DNA from: Serinus canaria
Taxonomy: Eukaryota; Chordata; Aves; Passeriformes; Fringillidae
Direction: 5' to 3'
Length of the DNA stretch: 64,000 nucleotides
NCBI RefSeq assembly: GCF_022539315.1
Contig: NC_066315.1
Span: 120,533,374-120,597,373 of the forward strand
The notes under the pieces were generated by a model. The model saw nothing but the letters and a program-made list of their open reading frames with translations, was not told where the DNA came from and made no database searches. Positions 1 to 12,470 of this stretch are shown piece by piece (the stretch's first letter is position 1; the number at the start of each line of letters is the position of its first letter). The translations under genes and the position numbers were made by a program.

Positions 1-1080
1 TGGTGAGATGCAGCAATGTGCTGGTAGTCTCTCTGGGTTCTCCTAGCCAAAGATACATACAGCAGGTTGATTATGTTCAGCTGGTGAATTATTTCCCTCT
101 ATTTGTGAGGCTGTGTTTGAAATACAGCCTTCAATTTTGGTTCCTAATACAAAAAAGACATTTTCATGCTATCTGGGCAGCAGGTAGGGGGTAGGAGGAA
201 AGGTGCTGAACAATCAGGAGAAAGAGACTGCCTTTGCAGTCATTGCTTGAAAAGACACAAGTAAATGTCAGCAAAGGTCAAAGTCCTTAATCTCTACTTT
301 TCTGGAGCCTCCAACAATCTTTAGGCTAAGGAATTTTCTGAAATACCTTTAGTTAAAGCAGGACTTATGTTAAACACCAGACCAGAACAAGGACTCAGAA
401 GATTCTTGGCCTTTAAAGAATACGGTCACAGTCTACTGTAAATGATAATATTTTCCACTTGGGAGAGTGGCATGGAAAGACTGGGTGAATAATGAGTAGG
501 TGATACTGACAGATGGGAACAGTATAGGTGATGTTTAGTGTTTGTCTATCAAATGGAAAGAGAAGAGTAAATCAGGTAATAAAAATCAAGATACCTCAAC
601 GATTATTGTATGTAAAGCTTACTCACCCCTCACACAACCCCAGCAACTGAGCTGGACAAGTTTTACTTATAATTTTACACTGAGGCAGGTAGAAATGCCT
701 TGGGAATGCATCCAGGTATAATTTCATAATCATCTCAAAAGGATACTGAGAACAAGCAGAGACTCACAAAAAAAAAAACAAAAAAAAAACAAAAAACAAA
801 CAAACAAACAAACAAAAAAACCACAAAAAACCCAAACCAAACCAAAAAAAACCCCAAAAACTGAACACTAACCCTACCAACCTCCTCTAAAAAAAAAGTT
901 TAGCTAGCCAAGAAACTTTGTGAAGGTCAGGAAGGATAAAACAGGATTGTCAAAACTCAAACTCAAACTGTGCTAGCTTGTAAGAGATATTCACACAAGT
1001 AGAAAAGATTTTTTCCAATGAAGAAATAAAGAAGGATATTGATACTTGTGCACTGTGGTGGTAAGCACTGAGATTGGAAG
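1..1080. other. Intergenic sequence, no gene recognised
   Basis: AT-rich, non-repetitive sequence with stop codons in every frame at short spacing. I see no splice-flanked coding segment, no CpG cluster and no recognisable transposon apart from the A/C-rich tract listed separately. Confidence 0.6.
764..862. repeat. A-rich low-complexity tract with (CAAA)n
   Basis: About 100 bases made almost wholly of A with interspersed C. It includes poly-A runs and a short CAAA tandem (five units near 794-815), then degenerates into CCAAA/CCCAAA steps. It could be a simple repeat or the tail of a retroposed sequence, but no body of a retroposon is recognisable on the 5' side. Confidence 0.85.
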
Positions 1081-1620
1081 TAAATGAAATAGGAAACTAA
1101 TTAAATTATTTGCTTGAACTGAGATAGAAAGAAAATTAAAGGCTTCAAATAATCCAATTTTGAGGCCTGGAGAATATCTGCCTCCAGAGTTCTCAAAACA
1201 GGCATATGAAATGAAAGATGAAATAACTAAATGGGCTACTAAATATTTTGACAAGTGATTACAACCTAACCAGAGAATAGCAAAGGTGGTTCTTAAACTA
1301 TAAAGAAAATCATGTGATAATTCCAATTCTACTACTATGTCTTTAATAGTATTCAATGCTATGAGAAAATATTTCAAAGGCATGAGTAATTAAGATGATT
1401 CAATTAAAAAAGGATTGGGTTAATATATGTAATATATTTTCCCAATCTAGATTCTGCCATACTAAACTAATGTATAAGAAAACAGAAATTCTAGACAAAG
1501 AAAATACGTAAAAATACCATACGAGAATTTAAGTGAAAAAATTAATAAATTATTACAGAAGAAATTATTGGAAAAGCTGGAGAAATTGAAGATTAGAGGT
1601 GAAATAATCAATGAGGAGTG
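1080..1620 (+). repeat. Possible ancient CR1/L3-type LINE relic
   Basis: The order of short phrases resembles the reverse-transcriptase region of old CR1/L3 elements read on the plus strand: a 'ctgcctccagagttctcaaa' stretch near 1170, then AT-rich sequence resembling the 'accaactctactacta...ttcaatgctat' part near 1320-1360. No open frame survives and every match is weak, so the boundaries are guesses. It may instead be unrelated AT-rich sequence. Confidence 0.25.
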
Positions 1621-4600
1621 CACTTTGGTAATTTATATTCTTTATAAATGTTTTATATGACATGAAGAACCCTCAAGAGTTCTCTAAAGACTTCTCTGTG
1701 TGTTCTCAGAGAACATTTTAATCAATGTTCTCTGGGTAAATAGTAAATGGTGAAGAAATGACTAATCAGTGCTAGAAAGCACCACCTCTGTGAACAAACT
1801 GAATTTCTGAGAGAGCTGGATGCCCTTGAAGATGAGCAAAAGAAGTGATCTGAAAATCTGCAGTACACATTACATGATTCTATGCTTAGGAGTTACCTAG
1901 GAACTCATGCTTTAAACTCACCTGTAGAAAAGAAAATTGAAAACCAAAGTGGAGCTTGACAGCCCTGGACAATTAAAAGCTAGGTACATGATGCAAACTG
2001 TGAATATAGGCTAATGGGATTTGAGAGTTTGCTGAGGCATTTTAAATGAAATTTGCAAAATATTTCAGTTATGTTGATGTTACAGTAGTAAAAGTCCTTT
2101 GGAATGTAAAATGTAATATAAATAAAGAATAACCATTTGCATGATTAAGGGAATGGATAGTTTTTCAGATGAACAGAAATAATTTCCTGTGCATTGAAGT
2201 AAACAGAAAACTGCTGTAAGTGTAAAGGAGTAATGTTGTGCTATCTGCTATGCTTTATCATGTTTCTCTGCCTCTTCTCCTAGGAACTGCAATGATGGTT
2301 CATAAACTTATCAAATAGGCTCTATAACGTGGTTCTTGACTATGCCATTGATAGGTAGTCATTGTACTAGACAGTTTAATTTTTCTTGGTTCTATTTACC
2401 ACATTTATTCATGTGCTCTCACATGACTTCCTTTGTGTTATATATTTTGCTGCATACTCTTTCCTTCTTTCTCCATGCTCTTTTCTTCAAATCACTTCCT
2501 CATAATTTCTTATATTTATGATTATTTTCTTTTTAATATCTTCACACCATACACCTTTTTCTATTTTTAGTTTTGAAACATTTAAATTGCTTCCCCACAT
2601 ACATGGCACAGTTCTTGGTGTACTAAGCAGAATTTATATATAGGCTTCTTATGAGTAATGTTTATAAACTGATGACTTCTGGATAGCTATTTTTCACGTA
2701 TGGTTTTATCATCTCCTACCAATGCTTATAAAAGAATTATACATCATCTGCTGAATATTCATATGTGAGGGGTGTATTCTCTTTTATTACTATTTCTTGA
2801 TGTACACACAAGCTATGAGGGCTAAAATCATGTGGTTCTAATCAATGGCATCAAACAAAACACATCCTTTCAACTAGGTGATTTAATGTCAGAGAGCTTG
2901 GCTTAATGCGACACCCACATTTCCAGATTCCCCAAACCATACTCCATCATCTAGAGGTAAAGTCACTGTTCTGCTGCTGTAGATCAGTACATTTCCACTG
3001 AGTTCAAGTACATCAGACTTTGGTGGTGAAAGATGAAGCCAGCAAAACTTAGCACTCTGAAGGGCTTTCGTTTCTACATCTGTAACCAGCATCCTGCCTG
3101 TTCTGAAAGAGGCTTAAAGCTGCTTTCAGGGAAATACTGGCCTGCCTTTTTGCCCCTGCCCACCTAAGCTCTCTGCATCTCATTTTGCCTGAGTACAGTG
3201 TGGATGGTTAACTCTTACCAAAGACTTTTTTGTAGATATGTATCCAACTGAAGTTGGCAAACAAATTTAGATAGTCATGTGCCTCTTTCACAGTTTGCTT
3301 TTTCCTATCCCAATTTAATTCCCAAAAATTCTGAAATGGCAAAATTTAAAAAAATTGACATTTTATTTCAGTGTTTCAACAAAAAGAGCACTGGAGGGGT
3401 AGGGAAAATTGTAAGACAATAATTCTTTCAAAAATATTACTGCAGTAAAATATAAAAATTTTGCTGTCTACTTTCTATCCCACTTTACTCTTCAAGCCTG
3501 AACGTTTTTTGCAGCATCATATCAAATGAATTTCAAATAATTACTTTTATTATTTCTGATTGATTTTTAACTTGATTTTTAAAGGGAAAAGTATTTTTTC
3601 TATATTTATATTTTTCCAGCCCTCCTCTCCTTTTCAGTAATGTCAGAATTGACTGGCTAATTTCAATCAACTTAAGCACAGGGGAAAAAAATTGTTTTAG
3701 CTTAAGAAGATACACCATCACTGATTACCGTAAGTTAATGGTAAAAAATTTTTTTGGAATTTGAAGGAATCCACAAGGATGCTTGCTAGATCTCAGGAAA
3801 CCAGTACTGAGACTTCGTATTTGAACAGGATGGGCTTATGAAAAAAAGTTTTGGAGTGGTTGATTGAGCCCTTTTATTGTCTGGTATTAAAGATTGAAAA
3901 TCCTAAAATAATTAATGTAAAGTGAAAAGGACCAACATCTCTTCCTTGCTCTCTGCACCTTGCAGATTTATATAATCCTTCTTTAACTTCAGTCACTCTA
4001 GGACAACCCTGAAGTGTCTAATTGGAAAGCCAACATGACATTTTGCTGACCACAGGTGTTGTTCAAAGACTTCAAATATTGAGCCTGCAAAATTTCATAA
4101 CTATGGAACAGAACAACATTTTCTTGCAGATAAACTGGGCATTTATCCAAGCAAAACTTGAAACTTTGTCTTAAAGTATGAATTTCCAGTATGAGAAAAG
4201 GGCTGCAGAGTCATTCCTGTTCTAGCTGAAGGCATGGCCTTTGCACAGCAACTGTGACCATACTAAGATAGACACAAGCTAATAGAAGCCATAGGTACTT
4301 CTTATCAACATGACTCTTCACTTACTCAATAAAATTTGACATTTGCATAAAGCAGAACAGTAGGAACAACAGTCTCTTACTTGTGCTTCAAGCTACATTT
4401 GAGATCTGTCCTTGCTGTGCTGATTACCAAAGAAAGGCCTGTCTTTTCTGTAACCTGACTGGATTATGGGGGATAGAAGAAATAAGGTTTTAGCTCTATT
4501 TTGAAGACCTTCAAGACGCAAAGATCAGGACTCTCATAAAAATGTCAATGGAAATTTTGAAACATTACTAAGGATAGCCTCCCTGGCTCTTGAATCTTAG

Positions 4601-5900
4601 GCCAACATTTTAATTGATATGAACAGTCCTCATCTTTCTACATTAGCCAGACTTCTATATAATCTCTGAAATTAAGTCTACAGGATCTCACAGATATGGG
4701 ATATGTTGAGATGAAGTGGATTAAATTTTAACATTTTCCTTAGCAAAAAGATTGTTCTCTCTAAAAAGAAAAATAAATCCTTAGCTTAAGAAAAACACAC
4801 GGTTGCTATCCTGAAATGCATGAAAACTTGCAGGAATAAGAAACCTAACCCTCTGCTAAAAATAGTTCAAGAGATGAAAAGAAGTGTGTACTTTACATCA
4901 ACCAGAAAGCCAGTTCAGGAAACCAGAACTTCTCTATTCATCAAAACATTTGATTGTTTTCTTTTGGCTGAAGCCTGAATTATACATTTTAATATGTTAT
5001 CTGAATTTGTCATCTTTTAGATGAAACTGTGTTGTTCTATATTCTTACATGAGCACTTGCAGCAATGAGCAGCTCTGATCAGAGACCAAAAAGAAAATGA
5101 CCAATTAAAATAGAATGAAAAAAATTGCTAGATTTAATAAGTACCAAGTTGAAAATGCAGGTGACTGACAATAGAAGACCATAACTGACCACTTCAGAAA
5201 ACAGGAAAATTATGGAAAAGAAAACCCAAAAGAGAAGAAAGCCAAGCCAAACCAAACCACACCATACAAAACTCCACCCCCTCCCTTAAAATTAAGGACC
5301 ACTGCAGGACTCAGGCTCTAAATAATAGTAAAAAAGGTACTTATATAACATTTGAAATAAAACTGTCTGCAAATGTAAAAGTGTTAAAAGGTAGACAAGC
5401 AACAAAGTTTACCATGTGCAACAAAGGAGGGTTTCCAGGCATCAGGCAAACCCAGGTATTTTCAGATTAGAATTTTGGAGAGGCCTAGCTAAAAAGAATT
5501 TTGTATCACTTATTGTTTCAAAATTAATGTTAGGAATATTGGAAAATATTGAAAGACTGCCAACATAATTTAAATACCAGAAAGTTACCAAAATTACTTT
5601 AGATATTACAGTTCAACTAGCTTTGTGAAGATACTGGTCAGAATAAAGAGGCATTAAATGCAATCATATCTACAGAGAATTAGAAATTTAAAATATAGCT
5701 TATCTGAGCCAACAGGAGTTTCTGGTGAAGGCTTGGAAAAGTCGTATTATTTTTTTTTTATTTACAACATTACAAGCCAGGTTTTGTCATGGTCTAAGAG
5801 ATAAGAGAGGTTACTGATACAATGATTTTGCCAAAGCATTTTACATTGAACCATAGCATTTTAAGACCTCTGTTAACCTGACCCAATAGGGAGCTATTAA
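1620..5900. other. Intergenic sequence, no gene recognised
   Basis: Unique-looking AT-rich DNA. Short open frames (61-67 codons) occur at the rate expected by chance and show no familiar protein. A small perfect inverted repeat (11-bp arms, 6-bp loop) lies at 1707-1734. The 5650-5900 part may be the weakly preserved upstream continuation of the LINE relic that follows. Confidence 0.5.
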
Positions 5901-6140
5901 AAGGATGAAAAGGAGAGTGCTGTGCTATGCTTAAAATGCAGGAATATCCTGTCCAGTTCTGAAACCATGCATGAAGAGGGTCTGAATTGCTTAAAAGAGC
6001 TCAAAGAGCCAAAATAAGGATCTTCCTGGCTTTGGAAAACAAAGCTGGGATATAAGGAACTCAGTCTACTCAGTGTATCAGGAGCAAATCTGAGAGATCA
6101 TCAGGTCATTTCAAGAAAACAATTTAAACATGGAATAGAA
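5900..6140 (+). repeat. Ancient CR1/L3-type LINE fragment, 3' part
   Basis: The sequence follows, at low identity, the well-known 3' half of CR1/L3 elements: 'ctgtccagttctg' near 5950, a 'ggatcttcctggctttgg' step at 6020-6037, then 'aaggaactcagtctactcag' near 6055-6075, where the consensus reads 'gaggaactgggtctgttcag'. This is followed by an 'agatcatcaggtcatttcaag' step. The reading direction is plus. Divergence is high and no open frame remains. Family assignment is by remembered consensus, not by alignment. Confidence 0.45.
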
Positions 6141-6854
6141 AAAAATTATAGGAAGGAATTTACCATCTTGATGAGGAAGACAAAAATAGTATGATGAATG
6201 ATAAAATCAGAGAAGTTGAGATAAAATGTGGTGTCCTAAGAGCAAAGATCATTTGGAAAATGTTGAAAAATTTAGTACTTGTAATCAAATGAAGAAACTT
6301 TTTATGAGGGGTCTACAGTGCAAGTGGTGTGTGGTTTCACATTATACTTGCAGTGATCTTTTCTGTCACTAAAATCTGATAGTTTGAGAATTTGTGAAAC
6401 CTTTTGTTTATTTTTATTCCTTCATACTCAGAAAAAGGTACATTCTCTTAAATACACAGCTGCTTGCAGGTCTGGGTTTGAGCAGTGATGTAACATAATT
6501 TTAGCTGCAAATTTTGTACCAGGTTGTCTCTGTGAAAAAAATTGCTCTTCCTACATTGTTTTGGGAAAGTGAGAGAGAAGGAAGTGATTCCTCCTCTTCA
6601 ATTCCCGTAGATTGCTTGAGTCTTCAGGCAGATAGATGGATAATGTTCTGCCATGAAAATAATGCACTTTATTATATATATGACTCTGTTTTATCACATA
6701 GGTTTAACGAAAACAGTTGATTTGAGTATGGGTGATAAACTTTCTTGAAGTTCAGGATGAAAACAAGCTACTTCTCTCCACCTGAAGAAGAAATTGACAC
6801 CTTGAAAACTCTTTTAACCAGTTCTTTGGTTCAGGGGTCTTTTCCAATGAAGCT

Positions 6855-7012
6855 TCAGAGAGCTTGTGGGGTTTCCTTCCCTGCAGATATTCAAAAGCCA
6901 TCTGGACATGGTCCTGGGGAATTGGCTCTGGTTGGCCCAGCCTGAGCAGGGAGTTGGACCAGATGCCCTCCAGCAGTCCCTTCCAGCCTCAACTAGTCCG
7001 TGATACTCTGGA
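6855..7012 (+). repeat. CR1 LINE 3'-terminal fragment
   Basis: This is a typical CR1 3' end: 'gatattcaaaagccatctgg', then 'gagcagggagttggaccaga', then 'cagtcccttccagcctcaac', ending near a degraded terminal repeat (ccgtgatactctgg). The fragment is severely 5'-truncated, as most avian CR1 copies are. It lies 84 bp upstream of the solo LTR. CR1 is a non-LTR retrotransposon and this piece has no coding capacity. Confidence 0.9.
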
Positions 7013-7089
7013 GACGTTTTCAGTTCCTACTGTTTTCCTGATACATAAATCTCTTGAGAACTAAAGTGCTTTAGTCTAATTCAGCACAG

Positions 7090-7095
7090 TGGGTC
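7090..7095. repeat. Target-site duplication, left copy (TGGGTC)
   Basis: The hexamer immediately before the TG end of the LTR is identical to the hexamer after the CA end. It marks the host target duplicated at integration. Confidence 0.85.
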
Positions 7096-7482
7096 TGTCA
7101 CCGACATGTTTTATGAAAAATCCTTTCCTTAGGATTTCTCCCCTCCTGAGAAACTGAGAGGCCTCAGGAACAAACTGTAAACAATTCTTATCTGCTGCTG
7201 TGGAATGCAACAGGGGAAATCTCTGATTGGCCTCCTCATGCTGTTTCCAATTAAGAGCCAATGACAGTTCACCTGTCCGGCCGGTCTCGGTCTGAGAAGA
7301 CCTTTGTTTTCACATTCCTATTCTATTCTTAGCTTAGCCTTGTAGTGAAATCCTTTCCTCTATTCTTTTAGTATAGTTTTAATATATTATCTATCATATA
7401 ATAATAAATCAAGCCTTCTGATACATGGAGTCAACTTTCTCGTCTCTTCCCTCATCGTGGAACCCCTGAGAACGAGGCGACA
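7096..7482 (+). mobile_element. Solo LTR of an endogenous retrovirus, with 6-bp target duplication
   Basis: A 387-bp element starts with TGTCA and ends with CGACA, giving the TG...CA termini of retroviral LTRs. It is flanked on both sides by the identical hexamer TGGGTC (7090-7095 and 7483-7488). A polyadenylation signal AATAAA lies at 7403-7408, about 75 bp before the 3' end, which sets plus orientation. There is no internal gag, pol or env sequence on either side, so this is a solo LTR left by recombination between two LTRs. A 6-bp duplication fits class II (ERVK-like) integration. The sequence resembles an LTR family I associate with songbird genomes, but I cannot name the family with certainty. 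Confidence 0.88.
7403..7408 (+). promoter_or_regulatory. LTR polyadenylation signal AATAAA
   Basis: A canonical AATAAA hexamer sits in the 3' third of the LTR, where the R region ends in retroviral LTRs. It could still end transcripts that read through on the plus strand. Confidence 0.7.
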
Positions 7483-7488
7483 TGGGTC
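7483..7488. repeat. Target-site duplication, right copy (TGGGTC)
   Basis: Exact copy of 7090-7095 directly after the terminal CA of the LTR. That both copies are intact suggests the insertion is not very old. Confidence 0.85.
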
Positions 7489-10400
7489 CACCAGGATGGA
7501 AATAGAGTGAGATTAAATTGCTCTCATATAAAAGTTATCAGACTGTCATCTAGTGATTACTTGCCTCAGACTCTATGAAAAAATTAAACCACTTCCTAGC
7601 CCTCCAAAATAATTATTAAGCTGTAAAGCCAAGCAAAAGGAAGGCCAGTTGTATAGAGTAATCTGTCTCCTGCCATCAGAAATGGTAACAAATGAGCCTT
7701 TTCTACTATTGAAAGGCAGGAACACCACAGAATATTTTCAGGTACAGGGTATGGCTCTTTTTCACAGAAATAATACAGTATTATCACTTCTAAATCTTAC
7801 AAACCTGATCTGGAGTCCCAGGAAGGACAATAATAATGCATTTCAAGCTTTTAATGCAGCAGATTGAAAGTTGTAAGATTAAATGAAGTATGAAATCTGT
7901 TTCATGGACCCCCTGGCTGCTCATGAGGGTCTTCCCTTCCCTACAGGCTTCCAGCCTTGTAGCCAAAATTCCTAACAGCAAATTTCAGGTGTCATGGGAA
8001 GAACATGTTCAGGAAGAGAGGTAGAACTTGTTTATTTGTATTTGTGACCATCTTCTTGATGGAAAACTCAAATTTTATGAGCCTGTAGGCCGTAATAAAA
8101 TGGACTACCTAATTTCTACAGTACCTCTTCTGAGCCACAAGTATAGCTGCCTCAGTTTTAAGAAGTTAGTGAATAACAAGATTTTGTTCTGGTTTAGGAA
8201 TTAAAGCCAAAGAGAATGAAAATTAAAATAGTATCTCTATTATCAGTGGGGGTGAATAAGGAGGAATTGTCAGCTTATGTTAAATTAGAGGAAAATCAGT
8301 ATGGGAAATATGGGCTACAGTTCTTTTCTTGGTCAACCAAGTAAAACCAGGAAAATTTCATTAGAACACTAGGAACTCAGTGGAGAAAACCTTCACTCCC
8401 ATCTGGAGTTTGCTTTTCAAGAACTAGTGTAATGGAATGATTGTCTTTATAACCGAGGCTTTTGTATGTATTGGCTGATTTTATTAGGAAAGAAAGAAAG
8501 AATAAAACCACTATAGACTCCTCCAAAGATGAAAATGTTAACTCCAACTACAGAGATTCAGCTGAATTTTTTGTCACTGATCTGAACAGCAGTCACTGTT
8601 AACATTGGCTTTGGAAAAGTGAAAATATGAACTTGTTCCTGACTAGACTGAGACGCAATGGGGGTTGCTTATCTTATTTACAAAAAAATAAAGCCTTTTA
8701 AAAAGTCTTTGATCTATCTTGTTCTACACATCATTATTGCACAAGTCTCTGATTTTACTGTCAGCCTTCATGTTCTCTTGATTCATAGTCACTTTCCTGA
8801 GCTCTTAGGAAGGACTTCTATTTTAAAGCTCTATGTGGAAACTGGCAGAATAGAAATTGTTTCAGAAGATCCCAGGTTTCTTCTGAGGGAAAGCAATGAG
8901 AAAATGTTGTGATTCCCATAAGAGGGGAAGATTTTGGCAGGGATTTCTGGGTCTCTTTGTGGGAAGGGAAGGGTTCCAATGTTTTCGCCAAGAGAGTATT
9001 TTTAATCTGTCTCTGAAAGAGAGATATTTTAAATTGAAAATTACCTTTCTACTGCACATATGTACTTTTGAACACTTAATTGTTTTTCAGTTTTGTGGAA
9101 GAAGGTTTTTTTTTTTCGGTCATGATTGGTGCTGTAAGGACTTCTGTTTAATTTAGTGTGATGGGGTCTTGAAATCAATCATTCACAGATGAAGACCGAA
9201 AGTGTGGCTCTACTGTGTACATGACTGAAATTTGAGTATGAATGAGAATGAGGAGGTAAATTTTATGTGTAAATGACAATGTTCCCAAAGAACCACAAGG
9301 GATCCCAGCATATTTTTTTACCCACTGGTAGTAACTTTTTATAAGATAATATTGCATGAGTTCAACATTTGGAATAGCCAAACCATCTGTAAAGTAGGGT
9401 AGTGTATTCTCTTGAAGGTTTAAAGAATTTCTAGTATCCAATAGCTTTTATGATGCTATCAATTTACTAAGAAAAAGGATTATATTTTTTCATCTTGTAT
9501 TGCTGAATGAGATTCTGTGCAGAGATCATTTTCAAGGGAAGTTAAGAATAGCACAGGGAGCCTGATTAGAAACCTAAGAACATGTCTGTGCTGACTGTAG
9601 CAACCTGTACACCCTTTATTCTTCTACCTTCTTTCTTAGAATTTCTCATTTCTTTCCTTCTGTCTCTACAGTACCTGACATTTCCCCTGTGTTACGAGCA
9701 AGCCTCGCCTTCTTCCTCAGAACTGTGGATATGGCTTCAAAAAAATATATGTGCTATAACTAGTCCCTGATAAAAGGGATTTTCAAATGTTTTCTCCTAC
9801 TGTTGACTGGGAAAGCGGTAACCTATTGGTAATGTCAGCTCATGATGTCACTTGTGGCACAAGAAAAATACATGAGTGACTCTTTGATAATAATTTACTG
9901 GGGTCAGTTGTTTCTTCAACTTTTGTTGCTTTGTCCCTTCCTTTTGGGTACAGTTCCTGCTTTCTTATTCCACGTTTCCTGTCATCCTTTTTTTAAACAC
10001 TCTTTTGACAGCTGCTTACTCATTGCTATAAGAGTTGAACTGTTCCGCTTCTCAAATCTGTACTTCTAGCTGAAACTTTTACTTTTGGTCCAGTAAAAAC
10101 TTCTGGGCCTATTGTTGATTTTTATTGTTCCACAGACCTTACTTTTGAGGGAAAAATAAATTTATGACTCTGACATAGTTCAGCTAGATCCATCTTTACT
10201 AAAGGTTTTCATACCTTCTCCTTTGTAATAACTTTAAATTAATGTTCCAATATAAAAAGCATTTCTTTTATGCCCTTGTGTTTTCTATTCCACCTCGTCA
10301 GCATTTTTGTTAGCCTTGTAAACCCAAGTCCCAAACAGTAATGGAGTTTAATTTTGCTATAAACCATACAAATGCATTCAGTGGGTTTACAAATTATCCA

Positions 10401-12325
10401 TTTTGTTGCTTTACAACACAATCATTTTTTAAAATGGAGGCATAAATCTCCCCCCCTGCCCTTTTTTTTATTTTTTTGGAAGGAACATCTGGGCTGTTGT
10501 ACAGATTTTAAGAGCAAAGTTAAACAAGAACTGGGCCCAATGCCCAGAGAAACCAGCTCAAATAAAACTTGGGCAAAATAAACTATCCCAAAAAGGAAGA
10601 GCTAGATAGAAGCACAAATAACATTTGTGGTACTGCCCAGTGGTACAGAAAGTAGAGAATGACTTTGCACTGAGCACAGATGCCACACATCAGAAAGCTT
10701 CAGAGAGAGAATGAAAAAGATGCCCACAGAAAGGGATGCTACTGGATTGGATTCCAATCCTTGAAGGCCTGGCTTGAGTCAGATTCATTTACAACGAGGA
10801 TATTCTCATAGGAACACATGATGTTGACCTTGAAAGCACATGGTTTCAATCCCCAAAGTTTTGGGCAGTCTTTCAGTTCACCAGCAAGAGCACCTTAGGT
10901 GAAGTGTAGGCTCTTTCACTTAGGTGAAAGATTTGGGATTAGATCTTTCTCTCTTTTTTCCCCCAACTAAGCAAATGGAAATTGCTTACACAAAGAGCTG
11001 ACACATCAGACATGACAGCTTTAACCTTTGGAATATACTATGATTCAGTTATCATGAGATTTACTTAAAAGAATGAAATTATAATCAAAATATTTTTTAG
11101 TTCATTTCACTAGCAACCTGAACCTCTAAGCTGTCATAGTCTGTTTTATAATATGTCCTACAACCATGAGGTGGGTATACTACATTTAAAAGTATTTGAA
11201 ACCTCAAATTCTTGTGAATTAATATGTACATAAACACAGGGTTTTGCAAAAGAAAAAAAAATCCCTTTCCAAATCCAGTAATGTGTCTTGCTTGAGACTT
11301 AATGTATGTGAATACATAAATTTTCTGAAGTTATTTGTGGCTTAATTTACTTGAAAGCCCATTAGATTACTATCAAAAACATTAAATTTATTTTTGTAAA
11401 AAAAAAAAAAAAAGTAAAAAAAATTTGTAAAAGAATTTTTATTATCTGAATCTGTAGAATTGTTAGGGTTAAAGTAAAACTAAAACATCATGAGCAGCTG
11501 CCAGTTTATCATGTTGGTGATCTGATATTTTTTCCCAGGACTATATATGAACATAGCAAGTAGATGCAGAAGGAGCTTCCCCAGTCTCCCTGAGACAATC
11601 AAATGTTGAGCCCTTCTACTTCTAGGTTTTGACAAGAATTATTTTGTTTGGAGTCACAAGTGTCAATTTACCTGGTACACCTTCAGCACAGTTCTACAGC
11701 TGAGGCAACTTCCCCATCCTGCTTCCAGTTCCACCTCTGCATCCTCCTTCCACAATCTTCACTACATCTGCACTCCCTTTGCTTCCCATAATTCCCTCTT
11801 TCCATCATTTCCTACAACTTAGATAAATTTGTACTGAGAAGAGGAAGATAATCTTAGTTCCAGTCAAGTGACCAGTTGATCAGATATTATCAAACTTTCT
11901 GTCAGCCTTGATTTTTAATTGTGTTTCGTGAAGACTCCTCTGTATTTGGAGAACATTTATCTGCCCTGAGCTAAGTTTTATCTCTGCTGTAGTATGTTTA
12001 TAGGACACAATGTGTGCTTTTCAGAAGTAACCTCAATTTCCTTGACAGACTGTACTTGTTCTTTGTCTGCAAGTCTATTTGCCACACAATGCTTTTGTAT
12101 TATGCCTTGTTTGTGTTAGTACTACTCTTTGGTTTTCAACCTGAACTAAATGAGAATATAAAGTAATTTATATTAGTATTTCCACTAACTCAACAGAACT
12201 CTATTTGGGATCGATTTTTTTTTTTTAATTTTATTAAGTGACACAAAAATGAATCACAAAACCCCAAACCCTGTATTTCATATTACATTTGTTTTATCCA
12301 GCAGGCAAGCCAAACCATTAATCAT
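7489..12325. other. Intergenic sequence, no gene recognised
   Basis: Unique AT-rich sequence with minor low complexity only, such as the short GAAA run at 8488-8502 and a poly-A run at 11398-11413. Open frames of 60-97 codons on both strands lack recognisable domains or splice context, and I treat them as chance. Confidence 0.5.
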
Positions 12326-12329
12326 TTAG

Positions 12330-12470
12330 ATTTGTATGTGCTGCAAGATCAGGTCCTGGCAACCATGACCTTAGTCCTGGACAGTGTTTAAGCGTGTGAT
12401 TAACTTTGAGCAGATGCTTAGCTCCTATTTTTGACAGTGGAATGTAAGCACATCTGCTTCCTAAGGAGTC
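12330..12470. repeat. Possible ancient palindromic DNA element
   Basis: The segment reads 'tgcaagatcaggtcctgg', then a TTTAAGCGTGTGATTAACTTTG core, then partly self-complementary arms: agcagatgctta at 12409-12420 against taagcacatctgct at 12445-12458. This arrangement recalls old non-autonomous palindromic repeats of amniote genomes that carry mirrored 'GCTTAAC/GTTAAGC' units. The copy is degenerate and I cannot name a family. It may be a conserved non-coding relic. Confidence 0.3.

Noticed and set aside
764..862. Poly-A-like tract as the tail of a processed pseudogene
   Set aside because: No gene-like sequence on its 5' side (or 3' side for the other strand) and no flanking duplication, so it is treated as a simple repeat.
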